64,000 bases of DNA from Myxococcales bacterium (GTDB lineage: Bacteria; Myxococcota_A; Polyangia; Polyangiales; Polyangiaceae): contig JAJZQG010000005.1 of assembly GCA_021847645.1 (NCBI GenBank), forward strand, positions 17,155 to 81,154, given 5' to 3'. Under the pieces are notes generated by a model that saw only the letters and a list, made by a program, of their open reading frames with translations, ran no database searches and had not been told where the DNA came from. The position numbers were made by a program, and so were the translations under genes. How positions within the stretch are numbered: the first letter of the stretch is position 1; each line of letters starts with the position of its first letter. Positions 11,001 through 17,433 of the stretch are shown one piece after another.

Positions 11001-12260
11001 GAAAAGATCCTGGTCGAGGCCATCGCGCGCACCCCGACCGGTCCCGATGCCATCGACCTGTACGTCGCGTTGTCCCAGTTCCTCGCCGCGCAAGGACGCA
11101 TGCAGGAGGCCAACGAAAAGCTCAACGAGGCGAAGGAGAAGCTGCCCGACTCCCCTGCCATTCACAAGGCACTGGGGACCGTCGCCTTGGCCGCCGGACG
11201 GCTCGCAGACGCCAAGACCGAGTTCGAAACCGCCCTCGCCGCCGATCCGCGCGACCTGTCGTCCCTGTTCAACCTCGGCGTGACCCTGCGTCGCATGGGG
11301 CGATTCGACGAGGCTTCCGAGAAGTTCGACAAGGTATCGAACATCGACAAGAACTACCCTGGGCTCGCGCTGGAGCGGGGCGTGCTGTTCGAGACATCGG
11401 GCCAAGTGCAGCGCGCGCTGGAAATGTACCAGGAGGCCCTGTCCAAGGCGCCCAACGATCCGGACCTGATGCTGCGGGTCGGCTCGGCCGAGGTGGGCGC
11501 CGGCCACGCAGCGCAAGCCGAGGACATCCTGCGCAAGGTGCTCGAAGAGCGTCCCAACAGCGCGGAGGCCAACCACTACCTGGGCCGCGCGCAGCTGCTC
11601 AAGGGCACCAACCTCGCCGAGGCGTTGCGGTTCCTCAAGCGCGCCGCGGAGATCGATCCGAACAAGGCCGAGTACTGGCTGTACATCGGCTGGGCCGCCA
11701 ACGAGGCCGGCCAGCCGGGCACCGCCGACTCCGCCTTGAAGAAGGCCCTGGAGCTCGATCAGAGCCTGGCCGACGCATACTGGCAGCGCGGCGTGCTGGA
11801 ACGTCGCCAGGGAGCTGTCCGGGACGCCGAGCGCGACCTCAACAAGGCCCTCGAGCTCAAGCCCTCGCGCTTCGAAGCCTACGCCACGCTCGCCGAATGC
11901 TACGAGGACATGTCGAAGTGGGACGCGGCCATCACCGCCTGGCGCAAGGCCATCGCCGCGGACGGCAACCGCTCGTTCTGGCGCTACAAGCTCGGACGGC
12001 TCTACTACCAGAACAACAACCGAGGCGCGGCCTCCGAGGAGCTGGCCAAGGCCGTCCAGCTCGCCGAAAAGGAAGCGCGCCCCTCCTGGTTGTGGGAAGC
12101 GTACCTGATGCTCGCAGACATCGATCGCTCGTCGGGACGCCGGCAGGAAGCGATCGACCACTACCGCGAGTTCCTCAAGCTCGCGCCCCCCGACTCCCCG
12201 TTCCGCGTCGAGGCCATCAAGGCTTTGAACGGACTGGGAGCCCCGTACGAAGGCAAGTAG
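8082..12260 (+). CDS. Zinc-ribbon / Pro-rich / transmembrane / TPR protein (1392 aa)
   Basis: The N-terminus is an MJ0042-type zinc ribbon with Cys at residues 6, 9, 29 and 32. Residues ~45-575 are a disordered Ala/Pro-rich region that repeatedly carries short DLP motifs (ADLPAP, IDLPSP, AHLPSP). One membrane helix follows at ~582-600 (YALVGLAAVALGGIAM). Residues ~610-1385 are a regular TPR array, with units such as EALARFEAGIQANPESLHAK. The topology implies a cytoplasmic zinc ribbon and linker with the TPR domain outside the inner membrane. Similar zinc-ribbon N-termini occur in myxobacterial gliding-motility and polarity proteins, but homology to a named one cannot be claimed here. The start at 8082 puts the first Cys at residue 6; earlier in-frame codons add non-protein-like sequence. 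Confidence 0.85.
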   Translation: MLKVECEGCRAPYRVDERRIPPGGLKMRCPKCGATFVVRTGETKEAPPAPPPAAPPPPALRSAQSKRTVMGVGDPNAAFGVRPVTNQVDNDDDLAAGLPVVSPGAPAAARPAPAAFADLPAPAARPAPAAFADLPAPAARPAPAAFADLPAPAARPAPAAPAARPAPPRAPAPPTMPDEPGLPVVGRAGQPPRPGGGSLSAADLPLVVPTSGAPRGAPIAPPPRPAPPNPEAAPIGRPAVPARPAKPASDDLSDFGDLPLPIATQGFADLPAPLPATPDVGLPAPAGRVDLPIPAAGAKPIAVRPERQITGAALFSSPDTPAITTPRGGAPAPVDFGDAFGELDLPVAASQGIDLPSPATVGLPAPAHANDLLPSRPDSSANLPTVADQAAHLPSVPAPGAHLPSPVSLDKQLPSTSGEFSFDPAGSTAAAPGAGVWPAPPLPQPDAGDDLFASIPAPPAPRHPVAPAPPQAPDAAAAAVTRQAGGGVAFGEVDLAADESAAAAPLGVSESQQPAAMPTFGERALKPGGDEDMEFGGIPQEVEKPRSDVTGNEVPLVDAGPAPVPSRRGAAARVEMPARKSKTIRYALVGLAAVALGGIAMSASPTLGAFGVHIISDTINAKEHERQLQQLIDSSRKLLATDTSDKSEAAVAAADKAVQNAPRFTALAAYAAFLGFHREIRFGADPAVHAHAVALLARATAGKEVRYVPLARAAESAANGEVAKARQAIQGLARQSTEDIDVAVIEGEVELLAGEYKNAMAVWERAEKLEPSARTSFGKARALFGMNEVDKARAAAEATIKASPDHVGARILLARIVLAQKNGDEAAKLLDDIVGPAPAGRLRAVASKAEQVTAYTQLGQINLARSKMSASEEAFAEALKLNPKDADALCGFGEVLYREGRFAEALARFEAGIQANPESLHAKIGAAKTKIALERLQEAKEILRKLRESRPADPVVAYWLAQVEEALGNKQEVEKILVEAIARTPTGPDAIDLYVALSQFLAAQGRMQEANEKLNEAKEKLPDSPAIHKALGTVALAAGRLADAKTEFETALAADPRDLSSLFNLGVTLRRMGRFDEASEKFDKVSNIDKNYPGLALERGVLFETSGQVQRALEMYQEALSKAPNDPDLMLRVGSAEVGAGHAAQAEDILRKVLEERPNSAEANHYLGRAQLLKGTNLAEALRFLKRAAEIDPNKAEYWLYIGWAANEAGQPGTADSALKKALELDQSLADAYWQRGVLERRQGAVRDAERDLNKALELKPSRFEAYATLAECYEDMSKWDAAITAWRKAIAADGNRSFWRYKLGRLYYQNNNRGAASEELAKAVQLAEKEARPSWLWEAYLMLADIDRSSGRRQEAIDHYREFLKLAPPDSPFRVEAIKALNGLGAPYEGK
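8411..8545 (+). repeat. Three perfect 45-bp in-frame tandem repeats
   Basis: Three identical 45-bp units begin at 8411, 8456 and 8501, followed by a degraded partial copy from 8546. Each unit encodes 15 residues containing the segment FADLPAPAARP. The identity is at DNA level and not only protein level, which points to recent duplication by slippage or recombination, and copy number may differ between strains. It lies in the disordered linker of the zinc-ribbon TPR protein. Confidence 0.9.
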
Positions 12261-12278
12261 CTCACCGACGACCCGCGT

Positions 12279-12297
12279 GCAGCGGCCGTCGCGCTGC
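12279..12297. terminator. Candidate bidirectional terminator hairpin
   Basis: GCAGCG at 12279-12284 pairs perfectly with CGCTGC at 12292-12297 around a 7-base loop, in the short gap between two convergent genes. There is no following T-run, so intrinsic termination is only possible, not shown. Confidence 0.3.
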
Positions 12298-12314
12298 GAC
12301 GGTCCGGTTCTGCG

Positions 12315-13865
12315 TCAGCGTGCGCGGTTCCGCCGGCTGCGCCGAGCCGCGCCGAACGCCGCCGCGATCGCAGCGGCCGGCCACCACCCCGCCCACGACG
12401 CGGGCCCCGCCGCACGGCACGCGCACCCACCACCATCGGCGACCGCTGGCGGGTCGCTCGGCTGCAGCCCCGCGTCGGCGCCGGCAGCCCCCGATTGTCC
12501 ACCAGCGGACGGCCCGCCGCCGCTTCCCGCAGCCCCGCCGCCGCTCGCGCCCGCCGTGCCGCTGTCGCTCTCCCCGCCCGCCGAGCCTCCCGCCCCTCCG
12601 CTGTCGTCGCCACCCTCGACGCCGCCGTCGGTCCCAGGATCGACCGGCGGGTCCTGCGGCAACGCATCGCAAGGGCCGTCCACGAACTGCGCGGTGATCG
12701 TGTGGGAGCCCTCCTTGCCGTCCACGGTCGCGCTCACCGTCACCTTCTGCGGCCCTGCCGGCAGCGCGGTCGTGTCCACATCCGCCGCCCAGAGGTTCGG
12801 CGGCTGGCCCGCGCTGTTCATCGCAACCACCGGCAATGTTCCGATCTGCAGCCGCACCGCCGTCGTGTCTCCCGCTCCGAACACGAGCGCTCGGACCGGA
12901 TTGTCGGTCCTGTCCTTGCAGACCGCGTAGGCGTACGGATTGGCCTCGCCGTTGCGCAGCGTCGTGCTCACCGGCGCCGTGATCATCACCATCGGCCATG
13001 GATCCTTGCTGCCCGTCGCCCGATACACGAACGCGTTGTGGTCCACCACGCCGACCGCGACGTTGTTCGCCTCCGTCTGACCGAGCGAGTTCACCTCGTT
13101 GACCACAATGCCCGGATCACCGTCCGTGTACTCATCGTACTCGTGCACGTGGCCATGGATGTAGAAGCCACCTCCCAGCCCCTTGAGCACGTCGATGACC
13201 TGGCTCGAGTTCGCCGGCTGCGAGATCCGGTGGTGCGCGAGCACGAACACGAGCTGCGCGTCCGGATTCTGCGCGAGCCCGTCCTGCATCGCCGAGATCT
13301 GGCCCGGCAGGAACTGCGGGTTCTCCGAGATCGGCCCGCTGCCCACCCCAGCGCTGTCCAGCCCGAAGAACAGGTACGAGCCCACCGGCGTATCCACGCT
13401 CCACGACACGTACGTGTCGTGGTTCGTCGAGCCCTGCAGCGAATTCGCCAAGTAGTGCGGAAAGTCGATGTCGCCGTAGCCGTCGTGGTTGCCCGGCAGA
13501 TCGAAGTAGAAGTCCGGCGTCATCCCGGCGTTGGTGTAGCTCTGCTTGTACTGGTCCCACTCGGCCTGCGATTGGCCCATCGTGGGGATCCCGCCCGGAG
13601 ATGCGTCCACCAGATCGCCCGTGGCCACCACGAACCACGGCTTGATGACCTGCACGGCCTCCCCCAGGGCGAACTCCTGGTTCTTCATCTCGTCGGTCGG
13701 ATTCCACTCGCAGCTGGTGTGCAGATCCGAGATGTGCATGAACCAAAACACGCCTTGCGTGCCCCGCGCCAGGTGTGCGCTCGATGGGCCGGCGGCCTGC
13801 GCCAGTGTCCCGAGCAAGCCGATGGCAGCTGCGGTCGTCACGGACCCGAGAACCGAACCTCGCAT
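12315..13865 (-). CDS. Secreted calcineurin-like metallophosphoesterase with MYXO-CTERM-like tail
   Basis: A 516-aa protein with an N-terminal signal peptide (residues 1-26, ending LAQAAG). The metal-binding motifs of the calcineurin-like fold are all present: D47-x-H49, G83-D84, G125-N-H-D128, H211-H212 and G238-H-V-H241. A second, beta-rich domain fills ~290-400. A Gly/Ser/Ala-rich linker of ~75 residues leads to the C-terminal tail CACR, a hydrophobic helix and an Arg-rich end (RRSRRNRAR), the tripartite layout of MYXO-CTERM surface-sorting signals. It probably hydrolyses phosphoester bonds at the cell surface or outside; the substrate is unknown. GGAGG lies 4 bases before the ATG. A CPBP-family membrane protein gene is next upstream on the same strand. 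Confidence 0.88.
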   Translation of the reverse strand: MRGSVLGSVTTAAAIGLLGTLAQAAGPSSAHLARGTQGVFWFMHISDLHTSCEWNPTDEMKNQEFALGEAVQVIKPWFVVATGDLVDASPGGIPTMGQSQAEWDQYKQSYTNAGMTPDFYFDLPGNHDGYGDIDFPHYLANSLQGSTNHDTYVSWSVDTPVGSYLFFGLDSAGVGSGPISENPQFLPGQISAMQDGLAQNPDAQLVFVLAHHRISQPANSSQVIDVLKGLGGGFYIHGHVHEYDEYTDGDPGIVVNEVNSLGQTEANNVAVGVVDHNAFVYRATGSKDPWPMVMITAPVSTTLRNGEANPYAYAVCKDRTDNPVRALVFGAGDTTAVRLQIGTLPVVAMNSAGQPPNLWAADVDTTALPAGPQKVTVSATVDGKEGSHTITAQFVDGPCDALPQDPPVDPGTDGGVEGGDDSGGAGGSAGGESDSGTAGASGGGAAGSGGGPSAGGQSGAAGADAGLQPSDPPAVADGGGCACRAAGPASWAGWWPAAAIAAAFGAARRSRRNRAR

Positions 13866-14017
13866 GCTTCCTCCGCGCAAGTTCACGGCGCGATACGCCA
13901 GGAACCTCCGACTGTACCATCGAGACGCGCGCGCACGTGCACCCAATCACGCCCGGCAGACGCGCCCCTGGCGATCGGGGCGCCCGTCTACCGAGGACTG
14001 GGCTTCGCGCGGCTCGG

Positions 14018-14782
14018 TCAGGCGCGGGACACGCGGCGCATCCAGACCAGCAGGGCGGGAATCGACAGGGCCATGACGATCAGGGCGGCCCACGCGGGCG
14101 CACCCGACGCGGTGGCCACGGGCAGCAGCTGGCCACCCGAGAAGCGCACGTCGAGCAACATGCCGCGCACGCCGGTGCCGGAGAAGAACAGCCAGCCGGC
14201 GTGCGCCCCCCAGGCCAGGTACATGCCCTTGCCGAGCCTCCAGAGAAGGGCGAAGGCGAAGCCGGAGAGCAGCACGATGGCCACGCCGGTCGGCGTTGCC
14301 CGCGCCGCGAGCACGAGCGGGGCTGCACCGAGCAGCGCGGTGAACGGAAGGGCCCACCGGTCCGCGACCCGGTCTTGCATGAGCACCAGGGGCATGCCGC
14401 GGAATAGAAGCTCGTCGCGCGCGGCCTGGACGAGGGCGGTCAACAGGCCGATGGCGATCCCGACCGGCGCCGGCTCGCCGAGCCCGACGCTGGCCTTGCG
14501 CAGCAGGGCGAGCACGAACACGGAGACGAGCGCGATGGCGGCCCCGATCAACGCACCCTTGCCCAGGCGCAAGCCGAGCTGCTGCCAGGTCGCGTCCCCC
14601 GACTCGTCCCACTTGAGGCCGGAGCGGCCGGCGAGCCAGTCGACCGCAAGGGCTCCCACCATGAGCGCGAGCATGCGGTTGGACTCGAACAAGCCCTCGA
14701 CTCCGAAGGCAATCGCCCCGGCGCCGAGCAACCGCACGGCGTCCATTCCGAGGGCGGGAAGATCGTTTCGACGGGCACTCAT
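14018..14782 (-). CDS. CPBP-family intramembrane protease-like protein
   Basis: A polytopic membrane protein of about 254 residues with roughly six to eight hydrophobic helices. The segment ARDELLFRG matches the EExxxR motif of CAAX/CPBP proteases with the first Glu replaced by Asp, and AHAGW near the C-terminus matches the third motif's His. The second motif's usual FxxxH is not evident (FTALLGAAPLVLAA), so the active site is non-canonical. Family members are intramembrane peptidases, and some CPBP proteins have been proposed as sorting enzymes for MYXO-CTERM tails. The neighbouring metallophosphoesterase carries such a tail, so a substrate relation is possible but inferred. An in-frame GTG at 14797 is an alternative start; neither start has a good ribosome binding site. 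Confidence 0.78.
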   Translation of the reverse strand: MSARRNDLPALGMDAVRLLGAGAIAFGVEGLFESNRMLALMVGALAVDWLAGRSGLKWDESGDATWQQLGLRLGKGALIGAAIALVSVFVLALLRKASVGLGEPAPVGIAIGLLTALVQAARDELLFRGMPLVLMQDRVADRWALPFTALLGAAPLVLAARATPTGVAIVLLSGFAFALLWRLGKGMYLAWGAHAGWLFFSGTGVRGMLLDVRFSGGQLLPVATASGAPAWAALIVMALSIPALLVWMRRVSRA

Positions 14783-14845
14783 CACAGCAGTGGACACGGA
14801 TGGCTTGGAGCCGGCAAGCGCACAAAGGGTGCAAGGCGGCGAGCG

Positions 14846-15856
14846 CTACACGTACGCCTTGAAGTCGTCGCCATGGGCGAGCGCGGCGGCCACGCTGCCC
14901 GTGTGAACGAACAGCACGCGCTTGCCGATCCAGGCGCCATCCTTGCGGACCACGTCGGCCAGGCCGCACATGGCCTTGCCCGTGTACACCGGATCGAGCA
15001 CCACGCCGCTGAGCCGCGCCACCTCCACCATGAACCGCAGCTGCTGGGGCGTCGCAACCCCGTATGACGGCCCCTTGGCGGAATCGTCGACCGTTACGCG
15101 CACCGGCGCAGGCAGCGACGAGTCGAGCTCGCGAGCCTGGGCCATGATGGCGGCGATCTCGCGCTCGAAGTAAGCGGTGTCGTTGCACACGGCGAAAGCG
15201 CGCACCTCGGTGGCGACGTCGAAGGCGGCCGCGCCCAGGGCGAGTCCGGCTGCCGTACCGCCGCTTCCGCAGGCGACCGCCACGAGATCGAACTTGCCTT
15301 GCCCCGCCAAGTGCAGGCGCATTTGTTCGCTGACCTCGCGCATGGCCTGCACGTAGCCCAGCGCGCCCAGACCGTTCGAGCCGCCTTCGGGGATCACGTA
15401 GGGCCGACCTCCGCGACGTTCGATCTCCGCGGCCAGCTCCTGCATGATGGCGTGACGATCGCGGTACTCGTCGCGCGTGATCACGTGCACGCGCGCGCCG
15501 GCCATGCGCGAGAGCAGCAGGTTGCCCGACGGGGCTCCTTCCAGGCCTTCGTCGGACCACAGGACCAGCTCGCTGTGCAGGCCCAGCGAGGCACACGCAA
15601 CGGCCGTGGCGCGCGCGTGGTTCGACTGCAGAGCACCGCATGTGACCACCGTGTCGGCTTGCTGCGCCCGTGCGTCAGCCAGCAGCAGCTCGAGCTTGCG
15701 CAGCTTGTTGCCCGATGCGGCGCTGCCGGTCATGTCGTCGCGCTTGATCCAAAGGTCCACGCCGATGCGCTCGCGCAGTCGCGCGTGGCCGACGATGGGC
15801 GTGGGTCCGTGCACCAGGCGCAGCCGCGGCCTGTTGGCGGTCCGTTCCCCGCTCAT
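14846..15856 (-). CDS. D-cysteine desulfhydrase / ACC deaminase family PLP enzyme
   Basis: The 336-aa length fits the fold-type II PLP family that includes D-cysteine desulfhydrase and 1-aminocyclopropane-1-carboxylate deaminase. The diagnostic N-terminal segment KRDDMTGSAASGNKLRKLE is present, with the PLP Schiff-base lysine at K51 (GNK), followed by the QSNH motif at 77-80. The glycine-rich phosphate-binding loop is CGSGGTAAG. D-cysteine desulfhydrase yields pyruvate, sulfide and ammonia; ACC deaminase yields 2-oxobutyrate and ammonia. Motifs alone do not settle the substrate, though the D-cysteine side is more common for this subgroup. Its ATG overlaps the stop of the upstream biotin carrier gene by 4 bases, so the two are probably co-translated. 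Confidence 0.88.
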   Translation of the reverse strand: MSGERTANRPRLRLVHGPTPIVGHARLRERIGVDLWIKRDDMTGSAASGNKLRKLELLLADARAQQADTVVTCGALQSNHARATAVACASLGLHSELVLWSDEGLEGAPSGNLLLSRMAGARVHVITRDEYRDRHAIMQELAAEIERRGGRPYVIPEGGSNGLGALGYVQAMREVSEQMRLHLAGQGKFDLVAVACGSGGTAAGLALGAAAFDVATEVRAFAVCNDTAYFEREIAAIMAQARELDSSLPAPVRVTVDDSAKGPSYGVATPQQLRFMVEVARLSGVVLDPVYTGKAMCGLADVVRKDGAWIGKRVLFVHTGSVAAALAHGDDFKAYV

Positions 15857-16356
15857 TCCTGCATCTCGACCAGCACCGCGCCGCCCTCGACGCGGTCGCC
15901 TTCCTTGACGCAGATCTTCCCCACGATGCCGTCGCGCGTGGCCCGGAGCTCGTTTTCCATCTTCATCGCCTCGACGACGACCACGGCATCGCCGAGCGCG
16001 ACCTCGCCGCCCTGCTGCACCAGCACCTTGACGATGCGCCCTGGCATGGGGGAGACCACGGTGCCGGAGCCTCCGGCGCGCGCACCGGTGCTCGCCGACG
16101 CAGCCGCCCGCTGTCGCTCGCTCTCGACATCGACATACGCGCGCACGCCTCCGGCCACCGCACCCACGCGCGGCGGCTTGCCCTCCACCGTCAGGTCGAG
16201 CACGCGATGGCCGATGCGAACGGACAACGCGTCGGGCAGCATCACGACGTCGGCGTCGATACGCTTTCCATCGAGTTGCACCTCGAAGCCCCCGCCCGGC
16301 AGGGTGGTGACGTCGACCGGCAGCTCGGACCCGCCCAGATTGACGAAGTAGCGCAT
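15853..16356 (-). CDS. Biotin carboxyl carrier protein (acyl-CoA carboxylase type)
   Basis: A 167-aa protein with an N-terminal beta-rich part and a C-terminal biotinyl domain of ~70 residues. The biotin attachment motif EAMKMEN places the biotinylated lysine at K132, and the preceding PMPGRIVKVLVQQGGEV is the usual lead-in. Such proteins carry CO2 on biotin between the carboxylase and carboxyltransferase subunits of acetyl-, propionyl- or pyruvate-type carboxylases. The other subunits are not in this window. It overlaps the PLP-enzyme gene by 4 bases and follows the PATAN/J-domain gene by 58 bases, so the group may be one transcript. Confidence 0.88.
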   Translation of the reverse strand: MRYFVNLGGSELPVDVTTLPGGGFEVQLDGKRIDADVVMLPDALSVRIGHRVLDLTVEGKPPRVGAVAGGVRAYVDVESERQRAAASASTGARAGGSGTVVSPMPGRIVKVLVQQGGEVALGDAVVVVEAMKMENELRATRDGIVGKICVKEGDRVEGGAVLVEMQE

Positions 16357-16414
16357 GCGCCGCTCACGCTAGCAACGGCAGGGCAGTGGCTCAAGGGGGG
16401 TAAGGGAAGCGCGT

Positions 16415-17215
16415 TCACGCGGCCGCAGTGTTGCTGGACTGGGCTGTGTCCGGGAACGCGGACGTGATGAGCAAGTGATAGGCCTGGGAGAGCTCGGCGA
16501 AGCGTGCTTGCATCGCGGACAGCGCATGAGGCTCCAGATCGCGGTGCAGGTCCGGGTGCACGAGCACCGCTGCACGTCGAAAGGCCTGGCGCACCTGCTC
16601 GCGCGTGACGACCTCCGGCAGTCCGAGCAGCTCCAGGGCGGCGGCGCGGCCTTGGCTCCGCTCGTGCTCGAGCGCACCGGCACGCCCCTCGCGCTCCGGC
16701 TCCACCGGCGGTCGTCGTGCGCCAGCCTGGTCGCGCGCCCGGGGTCGTCCGTGCAGAAACTCACGCGGCCCCAGCGCCACCGAAGCCACCGTGCGGACCT
16801 GCGCTGACAGGGGGTGAAAACGAAGCGACGCTCGCTCGATGCCGTACAGCACGTCGAGCCGCTTGCGCATCTGGCGGCTGAGACCAAAGCGAAGCGTCGC
16901 GTCGCTGACCATGCCCAGCTCCCGCAGCACCTCGCCCGCCAGCGCCCCCGAACGTCGCCGCAGCTCGGCCACGAACAGCTCGTGCTCGGCCTGGCGAAGC
17001 ACGCCTTGCTCGAGCAGCACCTCGCCGATGCGCGGCGCCGGGATCGTGGTCGACACGTCGCGGACGATGCCGCGCACGAGCGTGACCTGGTGGTGGGAGC
17101 CGGCCCACGGGGTGCTGCTGGCGATGATCTGAAGCACGCCCGAGACGCCGCCGCGGTGCAGCTGGCCGAGCACGTCACCGAGCGTGGTAGTCCGAAGAGA
17201 GCCCGGCAGGATCAT
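16415..17215 (-). CDS. PATAN (DUF4388)-J-domain fusion protein
   Basis: The 266-aa product opens with a PATAN/DUF4388-like region: LPGSLRTTTLGDVLGQLHRG, then GVLQI and the later RIGEVLLEQGVL. Residues ~190-255 are a J domain with the HPD tripeptide at 220-222 (VLVHPDLHRDL), the loop that stimulates DnaK ATPase. PATAN domains occur in delta-proteobacterial and cyanobacterial signalling proteins. The combination suggests an adaptor that brings Hsp70 to a regulated target; this is inference. The start is the ATG at 17215, although a TTG lies 6 bases upstream. It is divergent from a Ser/Thr kinase gene, with about 218 bases shared between the two starts. Confidence 0.82.
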   Translation of the reverse strand: MILPGSLRTTTLGDVLGQLHRGGVSGVLQIIASSTPWAGSHHQVTLVRGIVRDVSTTIPAPRIGEVLLEQGVLRQAEHELFVAELRRRSGALAGEVLRELGMVSDATLRFGLSRQMRKRLDVLYGIERASLRFHPLSAQVRTVASVALGPREFLHGRPRARDQAGARRPPVEPEREGRAGALEHERSQGRAAALELLGLPEVVTREQVRQAFRRAAVLVHPDLHRDLEPHALSAMQARFAELSQAYHLLITSAFPDTAQSSNTAAA

Positions 17216-17287
17216 GCCCAAGCAGCTACAATCGGGCGGTGCACGGGGCCAACTTCGTCGACGCTCGCTGGCGGCCCTCGCGCCACC

Positions 17288-17316
17288 CTCACGCGTCGCA
17301 CCGAGTCATGTATGAT
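17288..17316 (+). promoter_or_regulatory. Weak candidate sigma-70 promoter for the kinase gene
   Basis: TATGAT at 17311-17316 matches the -10 consensus at five of six positions. CTCACG sits 17 bases upstream as a poor -35 element. It lies in the divergent gap between the PATAN/J-domain gene and the kinase gene, about 117 bases before the kinase start. Confidence 0.28.
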
Positions 17317-17433
17317 GTGCGGCCGCAAGGACTTCCGGGAGGCCATGCCTCGGAAACCAGCCTTGCGCGCCGCGCGCAAAACGCGTCATTGTCGTGCGTC
17401 CCGCCATGGCATAGCCTGCGTGCCGAATAGTCG

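Noticed and set aside
9150..12161. 1003-codon minus-strand open frame
   Set aside because: Antisense to the zinc-ribbon TPR gene, with no recognisable domain.
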